This document shows positions 19,978 to 41,800 of a stretch of DNA of 64,000 bases, piece after piece. The stretch spans positions 17,742,698-17,806,697 of the forward strand of contig NC_054869.1 in the NCBI RefSeq assembly GCF_018320785.1, read 5' to 3'. The notes beneath the pieces were generated by a model. That model was not told the DNA's origin. It ran no database searches and saw nothing but the letters and a program-made list of their open reading frames with translations. The translations under genes and the position numbers were made by a program. Source of the DNA: Cheilinus undulatus. Taxonomy: Eukaryota > Chordata > Actinopteri > Labriformes > Labridae. Positions within the stretch are counted from its first letter, which is position 1, and each line of letters begins with the position of its first letter.

Positions 19978-22900
19978 CTGAAAAAGAAAGATAGATATAG
20001 TAGGTGTTTTTCCTCTTAATGCTATATTTTTCACATCTTTTATATAACACTGATTTTATTTTGACTCACCGATAGAGTATTTGACTGAAGATGTCCCTCT
20101 GTACGATCTAACTCTACAAGACAAACAGTTTTTTTCATCCTCCGTTTAATTCTCCTTTGATATTAAATTCTGAAATCATAAACTATACATGGATGCCTCC
20201 CTTACCTTTTTCTGTGACAAACTCAAAATGAGAAGCATTCGGTGAGGTGTTCTTTTCTATCTTTAGATGTTTAACTGCAAGGGAGAAAAACAGAATTATC
20301 AATACTTTTAAACAGGGACCTTACACAGGAATGACATACCTTATATATTTTTGTTTTAAGATAATAACAGGAAATACTTTCCCAGCTTCTTTCAGTAAAT
20401 ATAAAGAAACTGTGAATACTATTTTAAGGCCGACATAAATTGATACTTACAATAAAAATCGTAAATGTGTTAAATGTGGTGGAAGACATGTTTTGTGTGT
20501 TATTTCGAGCAAATTGACTGAATTGTCTGAATTAACCATCTGGCAAATCTGTTGTTTAATTTGGAGAATCCACTTCAATTCAAAAGAATAAACTGAATAA
20601 AAATAGGTTATGTTTTATTTATGGCTGTAGGTCACTCATTGTCTGTCCGCAGGTTGTTACAGTACTGCTTGTTCTCTCAAAAAGGCATAAAAAGCTTGCT
20701 TTGACTTTAACCGTTGAAAGTACATCTAGCATATAATGTGCATGTGACCCGGAGAAATCACTTTTAAATTTTCAGAACTGAATGTCTTTATTTAAAAAGA
20801 ATACATCTATCATTTATTGTACAATGAAATGTTTTACTAGTTTTATGCCTACTCCCAAAACAAATAGCCTGTCACAATAAGATGAACAGTTAAGGGAGAC
20901 TTGATGTTCTTTACAAAAAAAAAAAAAAAAAAATGTGTTTACATGTAACAATATAGCTATCTAACCTGACATGCCAGATGGATGTGTTTCACACATCTAT
21001 CTGGGAAAGCTTCAATAGGAAATGTTTGAGAAAAGGCAGAGGCTTTGAAAAAAACTCTGAGTGTGATTGGGTGAACGTTCTGTCTGTCACATCTCTACGG
21101 GCCAATCAGAGCAACAAAACATGTGACGCAGCCGCTATCAAGCTGTGCGTGCACAGCTACTGAGGAATAACACAAAACATGGCGACTATAGACATGTAAG
21201 TACTCGACTTTTGTCGTTTTTGAAAAGAAAACAACTCACTGCTGTTCTTTGTTCTTCTTTTAACGAAGAAATGTCATCAAGTTCTGATAAAACTGGTGTT
21301 TTAGCAGCATCCACGCTAATCTCTTCCTCCATAATTGCACCAGCTATTGCTGCTACTTGTTTATGTCATGACTCTGCTGCGCCTGAAAGTACTGCCCCTT
21401 GTCGCTGACTGGTCCTGTCACTTTCTAAGTGGGCCCAAACGGTTCAGATGGGAGCTTTGTAAGATGGATTTGCCAGAGAAAAACAAGTAAACGGACGTAT
21501 CCATCTGCTTTGCAAGGTTAATAGATATCAGGATCAGCCAAAATGAGTTTGGAAATATAAGCACGTCAGATGTTGACAAAATGTCAATATTGTGCAATTT
21601 CAACAACTATTTAATTGATTGTCATGATATTGTGTAATATTTGTGATCTTCTGATGTTGAGTCCCAATAACTTACTTATTCTAATTTTTATAGTTTTTTT
21701 CTCATGCTACTTTAAGGTTGATTTTGTGGTTTTGAATGCAGTATCTAAACAGCTGTTGAATACATTTTCCATTAAAATTTCTACACTGATGCCTCGTTTC
21801 TTTTTACTTTCAAACTAGCATTCACAAAAGGTCAAATTCCAATTTGTTGTTACTTGGCATTATAACCAAATACACTGCCTGGCCAAAAAAAAAAAAGTCG
21901 CCACCAAAAAAAGGTCACACACTCTAATATTTTGTTGGACGGCCTTTAGCTTTGATTACAGCACGCATTCGCTGTGGCATTGTTTTGATAAGCTTCTGCA
22001 ATGTCCCAAGATTTATTTCCATCCAGTGTTGCATTAATTTTAATATTGATGATGGGAGAGTCTGACCACTGCGCAAAGCCTTCTCCAGCACATCCCAAAG
22101 ATTCTCAATGGGGTTAAGGTCTGGACTCTGTGGTGGCCAATCCATGTGTGAAAATGATGTCTCATGCTCCCTGAACCACTCTTTCACAATTTGAGCCTGA
22201 TGAATCCTGGCATTGTCCTCTTTGAATACGCCTGTGCCATTAGGGAAGACAAAATCCATTGTTTAAGAAATGAGAAGTTACTCATTGCATCAGCTGGGGT
22301 TAAATAACTTGTTGCCATAACTGTTGTGGGATGTGATGTAGAATCATTCTCTGCTTTGTGCTACTGTGCAGACAACAGAGATGGAAAAGAACAAGAGAAC
22401 TGTTCTCAAGTATAAGTGCAGTTACTCTGGTTAAAACTTAGTTAAGTGGGAGTAAAAATACTGATTTCAAAATGTACTCAAAAAATAAAAGTACCCCAAA
22501 TTTACTTAATTACAGTAATTGGAGTAAATGTAATTAGTCTGTTTCCTCTCCTGGTTACCAAGTGTGAAAAGGCCCAGACAAAAGAAACGCAGTCAAACTT
22601 GACCTTGGCTGCCACTGCGTCAAGATGACTTTGCCTGACCTCTCCAGGCCTAGGTTGTGGCATGTCCAGCACTGTGATAAATCGTTAGTGTCAAACATGC
22701 CTAAAAGTTATGTAGCTACATGTCTGTATTTTCATTGTGTAATGTTTAAATTTGAAGATATCTATTGAGTATTTAAAACTATGGTATGAATACAGATCCT
22801 CCGATCTAAACAGTCTTTTATCAGTTAAGTTTTGACGCTGATGTCCAAACTTATGTTCACCATGTGCTGTGGGGAGTTTGTGTCAGCTCTCAAACAGAGA

Positions 22901-23271
22901 GAGTAGAGAGTTACACACTAATCTTAAAGCTTACATACCATTGTAGCTGTCAACAGTTACTGCAGTAATGTTTGTGGTATCGGCAAGGCGAATGATGAAC
23001 TCCTGAGGAAACATGCCGGTGGTCACCCAAAACGTCCCAGCGTTTCTGGTTGAGGGGGACAAACAAACACCTAAGTCAAATGATGGTGGGAGGAGGGTGG
23101 AGATCCAACAACAGCGAACAGAGGAAACTTAAGCGGAAGCTTTAGTGGGGCGAATCACGGCTGTTAAATATGGCATGAAAAACTAGCTAACACTCACCTG
23201 TCAGTGATGTTTTCTGGTGGGTGATTCTCATCGCTGGATGTAGCGACGACTGTTTTAGCAGAATCAATCAT
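19885..23271 (-). CDS. ift25: Intraflagellar transport protein 25 (HSPB11), 5 coding exons
   Basis: Minus-strand exons are 23271-23198, 23045-22939, 20274-20206, 20113-20070 and 19977-19885. They join in frame to 128 codons plus TGA (the human protein is 144). Diagnostic blocks match human IFT25: [47 protein letters not shown], and [19 protein letters not shown]. The fold is a galactose-binding-like (DOC1/discoidin-type) beta jelly roll. Family knowledge: it pairs with the small GTPase IFT27 in IFT-B, needed for Hedgehog-related ciliary traffic more than for cilium assembly. The N-terminus is shorter than in human; the start is the only ATG in frame after the divergent promoter. Junction phases are 2, 1, 1 and 0, and every intron is GT-AG. 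The gene is divergent with smn1. Confidence 0.94.
20070..20113 (-). CDS. ift25: ift25 coding exon 4 (residues 84-98)
   Basis: A 44-base exon with acceptor TTGTAG and donor TCG/GTGAGT. It completes the codon started in exon 3 and encodes [15 protein letters not shown], matching the human VHTEGQLQNEE segment. Confidence 0.88.
20206..20274 (-). CDS. ift25: ift25 coding exon 3 (residues 61-83)
   Basis: The acceptor is TTGCAG and the donor AAAG/GTAAGG. The exon encodes [23 protein letters not shown], matching VQTLKIEKSTSKEPVDFEQWIEK of the human protein. Confidence 0.92.
20275..22938 (-). other. ift25: ift25 intron 2, repeat-filled
   Basis: This 2.7-kb intron holds a poly-A run (about 20916-20934), a Tc1-like fragment (21871-22315) and a stretch resembling the ACTTTTACTT...GTAAC repeat (about 22374-22540). 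The 21140-21410 segment has an ATG in good context (AACATGGCG at 21179) followed directly by GTAAGT. I regard it as repeat-derived rather than an exon. Confidence 0.5.
21871..22315 (-). mobile_element. Tc1/mariner fragment, C-terminal transposase, in ift25 intron 2
   Basis: The terminal sequence TACACTGCCTGGCCAAAAAA starts at 21871. The minus-strand frame 22259-21924 then reads [39 protein letters not shown] and ends KAKGRPTKY. This covers the second and third catalytic acids (EDNARIH; PIENLW) and the C-terminus without a break over 111 residues. The N-terminal half and the other terminal repeat are missing. Confidence 0.85.
22939..23045 (-). CDS. ift25: ift25 coding exon 2 (residues 25-60)
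   Basis: The acceptor is ACCAG and the donor AATG/GTATGT. The exon encodes [20 protein letters not shown] and continues [16 protein letters not shown]. [15 protein letters not shown] is almost identical to the human protein and is the strongest single identifier of the gene. Confidence 0.95.
23198..23271 (-). CDS. ift25: ift25 coding exon 1 (residues 1-24)
   Basis: The start ATG occupies 23271-23269. The exon encodes [20 protein letters not shown] and NITD, matching the VILATSSDEKHPPENIIDG block of human IFT25. The donor is GACAG/GTGAGT, phase 2. Confidence 0.92.
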
Positions 23272-23546
23272 CTTCAGTGACGTAAACAACAAAGCTTATA
23301 ATCTTTGGCACTGGCACTTTGAGGACAATAACAGCTGATTCAGTGATAATACTTTTAAAATGTTTCCATTACACGAGTTTGTGAAGACCGACGCTAACTG
23401 TAGCTGTTGCCAAGCCAACCAATGCGTCGCGTTAAATATACGTCACCATCTCTACTGTACGTCACGTTTTCGTCGCATGTTCGTTGATAGATAGTTGTTT
23501 AGCAATTAGCTAGCTGTTAGCAGCAGTGAAATCTTCACATCTCCAC
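23272..23546. promoter_or_regulatory. Divergent ift25-smn1 promoter
   Basis: Only 275 bases separate the two start codons. The interval holds TGACGTAA at 23278-23285, CCAAT at 23419-23423, and TACGTCA at both 23439-23445 and 23458-23464. The last three lie together on the smn1-proximal side; the first is in the ift25 leader, 7 bases from its ATG. No TATA box is obvious on either side. The arrangement fits a bidirectional housekeeping promoter with CREB/ATF-type sites; shared control is inference. Confidence 0.7.
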
Positions 23547-33936
<10,390 letters not shown>

Positions 33937-34121
33937 AATGATCAATGTAAAATTTCATAGTTTCATTTACATCGTCGGAAGCTGCCGTGATCCTCCCTGT
34001 TGTTCCTGATGTGTGTCCTTCCCAGCTCAGAAGGAAATGTCTCTAAATGAACTGTACATGCTGTGAACAGAACATTCATCAGTGAAAGAGGAGATTTTTG
34101 TATTCTTTTGTAAATAGATTA

Positions 34122-34127
34122 AATAAA
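34122..34127 (+). terminator. smn1: smn1 polyadenylation signal AATAAA
   Basis: A canonical hexamer 186 bases after the stop codon, followed by a T/G-rich stretch (GTTTTTTGG, GTGTTTTGTTTTT), as expected downstream of a cleavage site. Confidence 0.8.
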
Positions 34128-34139
34128 GTTTTTTGGAGC

Positions 34140-37100
34140 ACAGTGTTTTGTTTTTAATCTTAAAAATTAGCTTAACTGATAAAGTCTTCACTTAACAAGA
34201 TTTCAAAGTTCTTAAAAATACAGAGAAATACATGAAAGAAAGCTAAAAAAAAAAAGTATTTAAAAGGCAGATTTGATTGATTTTAATTTACTAAGCAAAA
34301 GAGCATGCTCTTCACATAATCATCTTTCAAAATTAAAGTATTTGGCCCAAGAGGTTTGTAGTTATCACCACTTTTCTATTCCTCAGATAAATATTCCAGG
34401 CGGATATGAGTGGGACAGAACTGATTTAAATAAATGTGACAGAAGGTGATGTTGGCATGTAATGGCATATGTTGTCCAGCAGAAGTCAGACTAGTATAAT
34501 GTATTCACATTATATTAGTCTGACTTCACAATAGCTCAGTCTTTAAATCTGTCACAAATAACTACCACATAGACACCAAACACCCCCACTTCTTCTAATT
34601 GTGTATGTGCTATACACTTGTGTCTCTTGGCGAGCTAAGAATTGGATTGCAAACCAAACTTGAGTTCTGAGTTGGTCCCTCTGGTGCTTTCCACACAGTT
34701 AACTCAGAGAATAGTTCCACTATATTACTCGCATTGAAGCTCCCTGTTCTCCCTGAGGTGCTTCCTCTTCCTCCACATAATAAAGGATTGCATCCATCAT
34801 AATGTTTTTTTTTTTTATGCGCTCATCAGATGGGTACATATTTAAGGAGGGGGTTTTATCCACAGACAATGTGAGACATTGGGTCATTTATTCAAATAAA
34901 GATTGATTCTTAAAAAAAGTCACTGAGACACTAAAGACATCTTATCTTAATTTCCTCGACAAGGACAAGAGTGAACTTATGAGGCTTAAAAGCGACAAAA
35001 GGACTCTCAATTAGGTCAGGAATGGAACAAAAGCCTCCTAATATCACTGCTCTAGACATACTAATACGTTTTATATGCTCTGCCTTTGTGGAATGACAGC
35101 CGTAGGTCAATTCTGTTCTTGCATCTTTTGAAGAAATGTATTGTTTTTGTTCTGAAACTAATCCTGGAATGTCTGAGGTTTAATACTATAAGAGCAGCAG
35201 AGAGTATGGAGCAAATACTGTATGCAAGTGTATATTTAGCGTATAGAAAAACGTGTAATTACAGTGGGAGCAGCCACAATCATTCTGCTGAGCCTGTAGC
35301 GCATTTCATTCCACAAAAAAAGGAAGCCAAACAGATTTCCCATATTTCCTATACTTATGATTTGCTGCCTGCTTATACACGCTCCTCTGGCTCTAAGCTG
35401 ATGGGACATTGATCATAAAAATATATGTATGTGTGTGTGTGTGAGGGAGGGAGCGAGATACAGTGTAGAAATTTGTGGTGCGATGTAGCGGTATGATTGT
35501 CTGCTGTTTTTTATTCCATGTGATCTTCCTCCAGCTGCTCCACAGCCATCACTTTCTGAGCATAGAGCGGCCCCTTTGTTTGTGTGCTGACTGTGGTCTG
35601 CATTTTATAGCCTACTGTGACTGTGCCAGTGTTGACTGCTGTATTTGATTCTCACTGTCTGCAAACAGTCACTTTTGTTTCTCTGTTTGTGGAGAAAACA
35701 GGAGGCGAAAAATAGAAAACAGGACCGCAAGTGAAGAAATTGTTGTTTGTGGGATTTACAAATAGAATATGCACTATAAACAAGGGGTGATAAAGCAGAC
35801 CTATCTTTCTCCTACAGATGGGTTTAAAATGTGCCACAGCAGAGCCTGCACATAAGCCCATTGCCTGCTTGACTCTGCAGCAAACTGAGCTGCCCAAAGG
35901 GCTCGATGCAGCCCAGCGAGGAGTTAAAAGGGGGTCAGACCGAGCTATGGGAAAGCGCTGTTCCCCTCTGTGGCTGTCTACCCCCTACTGACCAGAGCAA
36001 CATGAGGCATGTAAACATAATCTGCATTTCACATAGTCCCTTCTTGGAAACAGACAGATATCCAAGCAAGATCACATTGCTGCATGAAGTACAACGCCTT
36101 CAGCTATTTACTCAAGCTCCCCACATCAACAAACATCCTGCTTTTAAATAAGAGTCAGGGGGGAGATTAGAAAGGCAGGGGGGTTCACAGGGTCTCAGAG
36201 CACGAAACACAGCCATCAGTGCATGTTTAGAACTGTGGTTTAAACACCATTAACCCCACTGGAGAAGAGTATGTGTTGCTTTTTAGTCACAAAGTTAAAT
36301 TTAGATTATTAGACATGAAGGGAAGGAGTTTGGTCTGTGCTGTTAGGATGTAATCGGGTTCAGATGCTTCATGATAAATTCATCATCTGTCTTGTTTTAA
36401 TATTTATACGTTTTCTGTTCAAAGAGCAAAAACAAAAGTCAACAAACCGACAGTGGATTTAAATTTCATGACTGACAGACAGACAACAGATTGCAGTATG
36501 AAGGATGTTAGTTATTCAAGCAGAGATTAACACAACATGGTGCCACCATGCCAAACAGTGAAATATCAGAGTTAAATGCCTCCCAGTGTTAATGAAAGCA
36601 ATTCTGTTGTAATTAAAGGAAAATCACAGGAAATCATGGTGCGCAATTACAAGAAACCTTGTTCAAGGTTTGTATGAAATTACCAAGATGACAAATGGCT
36701 TTTGAACTTAATATTTTTTGAATAAAAACATCTCTTTTGATGATTCAAAATTTATTTGGATATTTGAATGTGCTGAAAATAGAGACTTGTTGAACAACAG
36801 ATTTTTGCAAACAGACTGAGTAATAACAACACTTAACCAGCCAATTAATCAGCATGAAAGTGGAGCGGATCAAAGAGTTTTGACAATGAAGAGCTCAGCC
36901 AACATGAACAAAGCTTGACAATAAGATGCACAAAGTCTGGCATAGGAAAGAAATGAGGAGCAAAATTCTTGTTTATGATTAGTTCATCATAGTTATGTAT
37001 ACAGAGCTGGCTCTATAATGTGAACAATAAGATCCGGATCCTGTTCGAGAGCCTTTTTATTATTATTATGATGTATTTTGTGTGTAACTGTGGGCTATTT

Positions 37101-37640
37101 TATTGATTAGAAAGCATAACTCAAAGCACATTTTGCAGGTGGGGACACCAAATAGTGGAGGCAGTGCAGGTCTCAGGAGGCCAACCACTGGCACATTTTC
37201 TGTGAATGCCTAGTGATAAAACCCTTTTGGTTAGAGTTTCATAAAGCATTAAAATCCATTATTTAAATAGAAATACCTCTGCCACTTATTTTTTAGAAAA
37301 TATAGATTTTCAGATCAGAAGTAATGATAAATACATTTTTGGCATATTGATCTCTGCCTGTGAAAAAGCTATTACTAGACGGCAGCTGCTCCCTGGACCC
37401 CCCACACTACGAGAGTGGATTAATATTGTAAATGATGTTTACGCTATGATAAAAATTACTTTTTGTTTAAGTCTGCAAAAAGATCTTTTTGTTAAAACTA
37501 CTGACCAACTGGGTTAAATATGTTAAAACCCATTCAGACAGATTATGTGGAGGTACCCATCCAAAGACCTTGTGGTGCTATTTAATATTAGCAGACTACA
37601 TTGTTGTGGTTTTGTTGTGCTTTTGCCCCTCTCAAAACTT
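34140..37640. other. Intergenic stretch downstream of smn1
   Basis: No exon was recognised. It contains a near-perfect 21-base-pair hairpin (34482-34527) and a short TG run near 35427-35443. Short open frames have no family resemblance. Confidence 0.4.
34482..34527. repeat. 46-base near-perfect hairpin
   Basis: GAAGTCAGACTAGTATAATG-T, a four-base loop ATTC, then A-CATTATATTAGTCTGACTTC. All but one of 21 positions pair. It is not embedded in a longer repeat that I can see. Confidence 0.8.
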
Positions 37641-37641
37641 T

Positions 37642-38555
37642 TCATTGTCATTTGGAAATCAAGGTCCCAGAGTCTGGAGGAAGAGTGAAGAGACACAGAA
37701 TCCATGTTGCTTGAAGTCCAGTGTGAAGTTTCCACAGTCAGTGATGATTTGGGCTGCCATGGCATCTGCTGGTGTTGGTTCACTGTGTTTTTCAGTCCAC
37801 AGTCACGCAGCCATCTACCAGGACATTTTAGATCACTTCATGCTTCCTTCTGCTGACAAGCTTTATGGAGCTGCTGATTTCATTTTCTAGCAGGACTTGG
37901 CACCTGCCCACACTGCCAAAGGTACCAAAAGCTGGTTCAATGACCATGGTGTTACTGTGCTTGATTGGCCAGAAAACTGGCCTGACCTGAACCCCACAGA
38001 GAATCTATGGGGTATTGTCAAGAGGAAGATGAGAGACACCAGACCCAACAATGCAGATGACCTGAAGGCCACTATCAAAGTAACCTGGGCTTCCATTACA
38101 CCTGAGCAGTGCCACAGGCGCACTGATGCAGTAATTCATGCAAAAGGAGGTTCAACCAAGTATTGAGTGCATAGAAAATAACATACTTTTCAGAAGTCTG
38201 ACATTTCTGTTTAAAACACCCATTTGTATTGATCTTATGTAATATTCAAATTTTCTAAGACACTGAATTTTGGGTTTCATAATCTGTAAGCCATAATCAT
38301 CAACATTTCAAGAAATAAAGTCTTGAAATATTTCGCTCTATGTGTAATGAGTCTATATAATATATGGGTTTCACTTTCTGAAATGAGTGACAAAAAATAT
38401 TGGACTTTTTTATGATATACATTCTCAGTCATCCAGGTCATGGTTATCCAACACTGATCAAAGGGGCAACTGGACTGGTAACAAATTCTTGAAGATGTTT
38501 CGCCTCTTCTCCAAAAGCCTTTTTCATGATATTCTAATTTTTTGAGATGCACCTG
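37642..38555 (+). mobile_element. 5'-truncated Tc1/mariner element (GTGCATC family)
   Basis: It starts in mid-element at CATTTGGAAATCAAGGTCCC and runs to the right terminus AATTTTTTGAGATGCACCTG. The transposase C-terminal half reads in one plus-strand frame to TGA-free KAKGGSTKY followed by TAG-type termination near 38163 (QSVMIWAAMASAGVG, QDLAPAHTAK, DWPENWPDLNPTENLWG). The only break is a single in-frame TAG at 37888-37890, where a glutamine is expected before QDLAPAH. Related to the copy at 30039. A foreign block interrupts its right end at about 38414-38525. Confidence 0.87.
38414..38525. mobile_element. Short retroelement-like insertion nested in a Tc1 right end
   Basis: The block from ACATTCTCAGTCATCCAGGT to CGCCTCTTCTCCAAAAGCC separates the sequence before it (ATATTGGACTTTTTTATGATAT) from CATGATATTCTAATTTTTTG, which should be adjacent in this Tc1 family. 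The words CATCCAGGTCATGG and GATGTTTCGCCTC are common in fish Rex/RTE-like LINE 3' tails. Family assignment is from memory. Confidence 0.5.
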
Positions 38556-40832
38556 TGTGTGTACTGATGTCTGCCTTTCAGAACTGAAAAATAACGATTT
38601 TTCTTTTTTTTTAAAGGAAGCATGATCTTTTCCCTGGATGGTGTAACAATGTTTTTTATCATTGTGTCATACAGCCCAGCCAGTGAGCACATTTAATCTG
38701 ACCCACAATGTGTTTTCAGGAGACAGTCTATTTTGAAAAACAATTATATGATACTTTCATTCATTAGAACATTTAGCATAATTGGAGTAAAATACCAGCA
38801 CAAAAATCCATCATATGTCACGACATTGCTCAGTCTGGCAGGTCAAATGAAGCCATACTAGAAAAGAGCTGTTTGAGAGCTGAAAAAGCCACTGGAAATG
38901 CAGGTTTTCATAAACAACAGTCTAAGATAAATAAGGAGTTTATTGAGCTGCAAACCATGCAAAACTACAGTGTTCCAAAGTGACACAAAGAAAGGAGAAA
39001 GTGAATATGAAACAAATGAGAGGTCATGTAATAGTTAATCATTAGTTAATGGTTAGATCATGGTTCCTCACATTTTATAGTAGCTAAAGATAACTGAGAA
39101 TGACAGATATAAAGTATATGAGTTCATGGGTATCTGTGAATCCTTGTGACAGTCCCTGACCTTATGCTGAATTTGGGATTTTTTCTAATAGTATGTTAAC
39201 CAGTACTTAATTTAAACCAAATCATCCCTTTTTACTACCCATTTATTACTTAAGTAAAGTGGGACATCATACTGGGTGGCTATTTACTCAGTATCATTGC
39301 TTAACAATTGCTTTAAGTTAACTAGATAAAATATCAGAGCACACACACTCCATAAGACCTGGATAAAAGTATCTGATTCAAATGTGCTTTCTCATTGGAT
39401 GTCAGCTTGTGTCATGAGACTGGGACTTCCCAGCAGTCCTCACTCTCTGTGTTTGTGTGGATGTGACCCCTGCTCAGTGTGACTGATCCCCGATGACTTT
39501 CTGACCCCACAGAATTCCACTCACAGCATGTTGGGTGAAGTCCTGGTGCCGCTGCACACTGTGATTCACATTCCTGTTGAATCCTCATGCTCTGATGCCA
39601 AAGCTCGTAAATAAAATGCTACAACATGAAAGCGAAGATAACTCGCTTTACAGCTCCTAAGAAGAGCTTTAAGAAATGTGGAAAACCTGAGGACAAAAGA
39701 GGCATACCGTACATTTAGAACTATAGCATGTAACTGTTTTCAATTAAATGTTAGTTTAGGTAATATTTAGATCATTATATGTCCCTTATAATATTAAATC
39801 AACCACAGTGTTCTGGGCCGTAATGCTGGTTGAAAGGAAGTCATAGTTTCCTCAAGTTCACACAGTCTATAAAGGCAGAATTAAGGAGACTAGAAGTCTG
39901 TTTTTCTGTTCCCTCAGGTACAGCAGAGTGTCTGATAGCATTAATTCACAATCTCCTCCTCACTGGGGTTTCTTTCTCAGATGTGATTAGCAGAAGTACA
40001 AAACAGGCTTGTCTCTTTCTATATCAATACATCCAACTGAATAAGTGCCCTTAGTTTAAAATAGACTTAAAGTGGTTAAAGCATCTATTGATGGCTTCTA
40101 AGACTGGAAACTTCCCTGCAGTGTGCAACATAAGGAAGCTTCTCCTGTCTGCAGGTAGCAGGTTCTAGTGATGTCAAATGAAAGAATAGGAATGTTCACG
40201 TGTCTTACTGCCACTTTAAAAGATTCCTGAACAGTCATTTTATCTGGTGGTGTTATCTTTCAGTGATAGGCATTAACCTCATAAACCCAACAGATAATCC
40301 CCTTCACACTGTAGTCCTGTAATGCCTTTACAGTTCTTCAGTAGTATAAGAACAGTCAGAAAGTAGACTAGATTTTCTTGATTTCTTTTATGGAAATATT
40401 GTCCAGTTTAAAAAAAGTCATATTAAATACAGTAACAGAGTGGGATCATAAAGTGCTCTAGGATTTGCAACAGACCAGTCCTCATTTTTCAAAACCAACA
40501 TCAATTAAACAAAAACTATTTTAAATGCAAAACAGGGAAATTTCAAAATAGTTTTCTTTTTTCTCTCTTTTTTCTCTGCTTCCTCCTTTTGGTCCTTTTT
40601 GCCTAGTGATGCTAGAAGTCCTGCCTTTAAACATTTTGACCTTTTCACCGCCACTACAAATAGGTAATAATGGGAGTTTATATTTCTATTCCAATAATGT
40701 GGGTCTAAAGGGGCTTTGATTTCATCAATAACATTTTCTAATTTAAATTATCACACAGAATAAGTGGTACAATGAGTAATCATTATTGGCCCAAATGGCC
40801 CATAATTGAGCAGCATTTGCCTGTATTCCAGA
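38556..40832. other. Intergenic stretch without recognised features
   Basis: I see no exon, RNA gene or transposon end that I can support here. Confidence 0.35.
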
Positions 40833-41343
40833 TCAGTGATTCTCAACTAGTGGGTCAGGACCCAAAGGGGGTCGTGAAGCTCTCTCCAGTGGGACGTGAA
40901 TGTGTGCCAAAAAAAAGAGACAGAAAGTCCATGTATGGAAGCACTATGTGGACATGAACTCATATGTGTATTATTTTAAGTTTTTCTATGATGACAAGTA
41001 GCCTAAATTTCAGTATTTTTCTTCAGTATCTTATTTTCTTTGGCTAGCAAGGCTGGTTTTCCAAAGATAATGAGGAAAGTCCCTGAGAAATTACCAAATT
41101 CCCATGCTGTCTTGGGAAAATTGAGTAAATAAGACGTATATCCTTCTGTTATGATGTACTTCTTACACGTTTGTTGTCCTGTCCCTTACCTCATATATGT
41201 TGTGTTCCTTTTGGAGTCCTATATCAACATTTTTCATTAAGTAAATTGGACTGGTTGAAAATTTGTCATAAATGTGGGTCATAATTTCCCTTAAGGAGGT
41301 GGTAGTGGGTCCTGATACCTGACCAGTTGAAAACCACCGTCAC
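40833..41343. mobile_element. Non-autonomous element with ATTCTCAACTAGTGGGTC ends
   Basis: The left end CAGTGATTCTCAACTAGTGG is an imperfect inverted copy of the right end GACCAGTTGAAAACCACCGT, and both are followed inward by GGGTC/TCCTGA. It is about 510 bases without coding capacity. Right-end relatives occur at about 17620-17737 and 24702-24836. The ends resemble hAT-type elements. Confidence 0.6.
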
Positions 41344-41494
41344 AAAGACAAGTCAATCAGTGGTTAAATGTGATAATCAAGGTCGTAACTTAATTTTTTT
41401 ATCTTATCAATGGAAGCCAATTTCTGCCACTTAGGAAGGAAAATGTGAAAGTAAGGCAAGAAGAAAACAAACAAACAAACAAAAAGAATCCCAA

Positions 41495-41800
41495 CTCATA
41501 ATTATGAGATAAAAAGTCGAAACAATGAGACAAATAGTCAAAGTCAAAATAAAGACACAAAAAGTCAATATTATAAGATAAAAAGTCAAAATAATGAGAT
41601 ACAAAGTCATAATTATGGGATAAAAAGTCAAAATTATGATATAAAGTGTCGAAATAATAAGATACAAAGTCACAATTATGGGATAAAAAGTCAAAATAAT
41701 GAGATGATAGTCATAATTATGACATGAAAAGTCGAATTTGTATAACGAAATTCTGACTTTAATCTCAGAATTCTGACTTTTTTCTCACAAGTAAAAATAA
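41495..41800. repeat. Imperfect minisatellite, AAAAGTCAAAATAATGAGAT unit
   Basis: About fifteen degenerate units of 18-22 bases (AAAGTC, then ATAATTATG, then GATA) in tandem. The right edge flips to TCTGACTTTAATCTCAGAA-type sequence, so the array ends in an inverted copy of its own unit. Confidence 0.75.

Noticed and set aside
21145-21408. 87-codon frame with an ATGGCG followed by GTAAGT, in a CCAAT-bearing setting, inside ift25 intron 2
   Set aside because: It looks like an independent first exon, but the surrounding sequence resembles a dispersed repeat I have seen in other fish, no partner exon was found, and the frame has no family resemblance.
41431-41694. Minus-strand frame rich in YLIILT repeats
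   Set aside because: It is the translation of the minisatellite at 41495-41800, not a membrane protein.
41495-41800. CRISPR-like appearance of regular short repeats
   Set aside because: Units are degenerate and contiguous, with no unique spacers; the host is a vertebrate.
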